Assembly: GCA_020430865.1 (NCBI GenBank)
Contig: JAGQIY010000191.1
Coordinates: 1 to 5,551, forward strand
DNA length: 5,551 nt
DNA from: Myxococcales bacterium
GTDB lineage: Bacteria > Myxococcota > Polyangia > Polyangiales > Polyangiaceae
Reading direction: 5' to 3'
A program made the position numbers and the translations under genes. Within the stretch, counting starts at the first letter, position 1, and the number at the start of each line of letters is the position of its first letter. Under the pieces are notes generated by a model. That model saw only the letters and a list, made by a program, of their open reading frames with translations, was not told where the DNA came from and did not search any database. This document shows positions 4,520 to 5,551 of the stretch, piece after piece.

Positions 4520-5551
4520 CTACTTGTACGGATTGGACAGGTCGACGTCGGGCTGCTTGGGAGTCGGCGCGGGCTTGGCAGTCGCCGCCGGCTCCTCCTC
4601 CTTCTTCTCCGCCTTCGGGGCAGGTCGACGCCACGCGCCCGTGTAGACTCGAGGCGCCGCGGCGGCCCGCTTCTCGTCCGAGTCGTCCTCCTTGGCGTCC
4701 TCGGATCCGGTCTTCTCTTCCGGCTTCTCCTCCGGTGCCTTCGCCTCGACCTTGGCTGGCTCCTGCTTTTCGGCTGGCTCCTGCTTCTCGGCTGGCGCCG
4801 CTGGTGCCTCGGGCTTCTCCTGAACTGGGGACGCAGCCTTGGGGGGCCCATCCGGTGCGCCCGCGCTCGCCGGACCTTCCTCCTTGTTGCTGCCAGCAGC
4901 AACGAGTCCGCCAACGCCCAAGGCGAGCAGCAGCGCGACGCCACCGATCACCAGCGGTGCCTTGGAGCGCCGGGTGTTGTGCACCTCGGAGACCTGGCTG
5001 ATCTGCGAGAGCTGAGGGTGACTGATCAGGCCCGACTGGGTGTTGACGCTCGACAGCTCCATGTTCCCCGCGGAAACACTGGAGCTGGCGCCCACCGGGG
5101 CGGGTGGATGGGTCGACAGCGAGAAGTTGGGACGCTCGAGCTGGCTTGGTTCGCTGCGTGCGAGCCAAGCGCGCACCGCGTCGCGCTGCTGGCTGATCTC
5201 CGTGCCGATCACCTCCTGGACATAGGCGGCGACTTCACGGGGCGCGGCGATCTTGCCGACCGCAGCCGCAGCTCGCTCCAAGACGTCGGCGAACTGAGCA
5301 CAGGTGGAGAAGCGCTTGTCTGGGTCACGCTCCAGCGCCTTCATGCACACCAGACTGATCTGTGGGTGCACGTCTGGCGCGAGGTCGTGGAGATTGGGGA
5401 TCGGTTCGCTCACCACTCGGGACAGCGTCGCCGCTTCATTCTCGGCCTTGAAGAGGCGTCGCGAGGCCAGCACCTCCCACAGCACGATCCCTGCCGAGAA
5501 GATGTCAGCGCGGCGATCGACGCGCGTGTCCCCAGCGGCCTGCTCGGGCGC
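4520..5551 (-). CDS. Ser/Thr protein kinase, C-terminal part (cut by window edge)
   Basis: The 343 visible residues begin inside a Hanks-type kinase domain. APEQ (1-4) is the subdomain VIII motif, DIFSAGIVLWEVL (16-28) is subdomain IX, and ERDPDKRF (74-81) carries the subdomain XI arginine. The domain ends near residue 95. A linker (REVAAYVQEVIGTEISQQR, then a Ser/Gln-rich stretch) leads to one membrane helix at about 200-219 (PLVIGGVALLLALGVGGLVA) preceded by TRRSK, so the kinase is cytoplasmic and the tail extracytoplasmic. The tail of about 120 residues is rich in Ala, Pro, Glu and Lys, has two EKQEPA repeats, lacks a recognisable folded domain, and ends DLSNPYK. The catalytic loop and ATP site are outside the window, so activity cannot be judged. 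Substrate unknown. Single-helix kinases of this build are abundant in Myxococcota. Confidence 0.93.
   Translation of the reverse strand, partial: APEQAAGDTRVDRRADIFSAGIVLWEVLASRRLFKAENEAATLSRVVSEPIPNLHDLAPDVHPQISLVCMKALERDPDKRFSTCAQFADVLERAAAAVGKIAAPREVAAYVQEVIGTEISQQRDAVRAWLARSEPSQLERPNFSLSTHPPAPVGASSSVSAGNMELSSVNTQSGLISHPQLSQISQVSEVHNTRRSKAPLVIGGVALLLALGVGGLVAAGSNKEEGPASAGAPDGPPKAASPVQEKPEAPAAPAEKQEPAEKQEPAKVEAKAPEEKPEEKTGSEDAKEDDSDEKRAAAAPRVYTGAWRRPAPKAEKKEEEPAATAKPAPTPKQPDVDLSNPYK
4754..4796 (-). repeat. 18-bp tandem repeat in the kinase tail
   Basis: An 18-base unit is present twice (4754-4771 and 4772-4789) with one base difference, followed by seven bases of a third copy. It encodes two EKQEPA units in the Pro/Glu/Lys-rich tail. 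Such in-frame repeats can vary in copy number by slippage. Confidence 0.75.

Noticed and set aside
4231..5001. 256-codon plus-strand open frame and overlapping minus-strand frame at 4458-5168
   Set aside because: Both are shadows of the kinase tail and TM2 gene; their Pro/Arg/Ser-rich translations reflect the repetitive GC-rich codons of the tail.

Overview
This window is a chromosomal housekeeping block. Every convincing gene lies on the minus strand. In transcription order (high to low coordinates) they are: a Ser/Thr protein kinase cut by the window edge, a very small TM2-type membrane protein, prs, rplY (long CTC/TL5 form of L25), pth, rpsF, rpsR and rplI. The base composition is GC-rich with GC-rich third codon positions. 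The gene order prs-rplY-pth-rpsF-rpsR-rplI together with a Hanks-type kinase carrying a single C-terminal membrane segment and a long Ala/Pro/Lys/Glu tail suggests a member of the Myxococcota (former Deltaproteobacteria). This is inferred from gene order and protein style; there is no rRNA to confirm it.

Layout. Positions 1-161 may hold the start of another minus-strand reading frame and also carry a strong imperfect hairpin at 13-55. Positions 162-354 are intergenic and include a GC-rich hairpin at 299-326 that could end the ribosomal-protein transcript. Positions 355-1625 are the tightly packed rpsF-rpsR-rplI unit, with a TGATG overlap between the first two and an AGGAGG ribosome binding site overlapping the stop codon between the last two. 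Positions 1626-1788 are an intergenic leader with hairpins. Positions 1789-2960 are rplY-pth, overlapping by 4 bases (GTGA). Positions 3046-3993 are prs. Positions 3994-4218 form the most interesting non-coding stretch: a candidate prs promoter whose spacer contains a perfect 15-bp palindrome, a tandem 10-bp repeat upstream of it, and a leader with three hairpins. Positions 4219-4425 are the TM2 protein and 4520-5551 the kinase C-terminal part.

The genes fit together as translation and nucleotide supply: PRPP for nucleotide, His and Trp synthesis, L25 on 5S rRNA, peptidyl-tRNA rescue by Pth, and the S6/S18 platform proteins plus L9. The kinase and TM2 protein lie upstream and may be a separate unit. 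I see no mobile element, CRISPR array, tRNA, rRNA or defence system. The unusual points are small in scale: a genome-encoded poly-glutamate tail on S6 that doubles as the rpsR ribosome binding site, the operator-like architecture ahead of prs, a non-canonical residue in Pth, and the long charged tail of the kinase.
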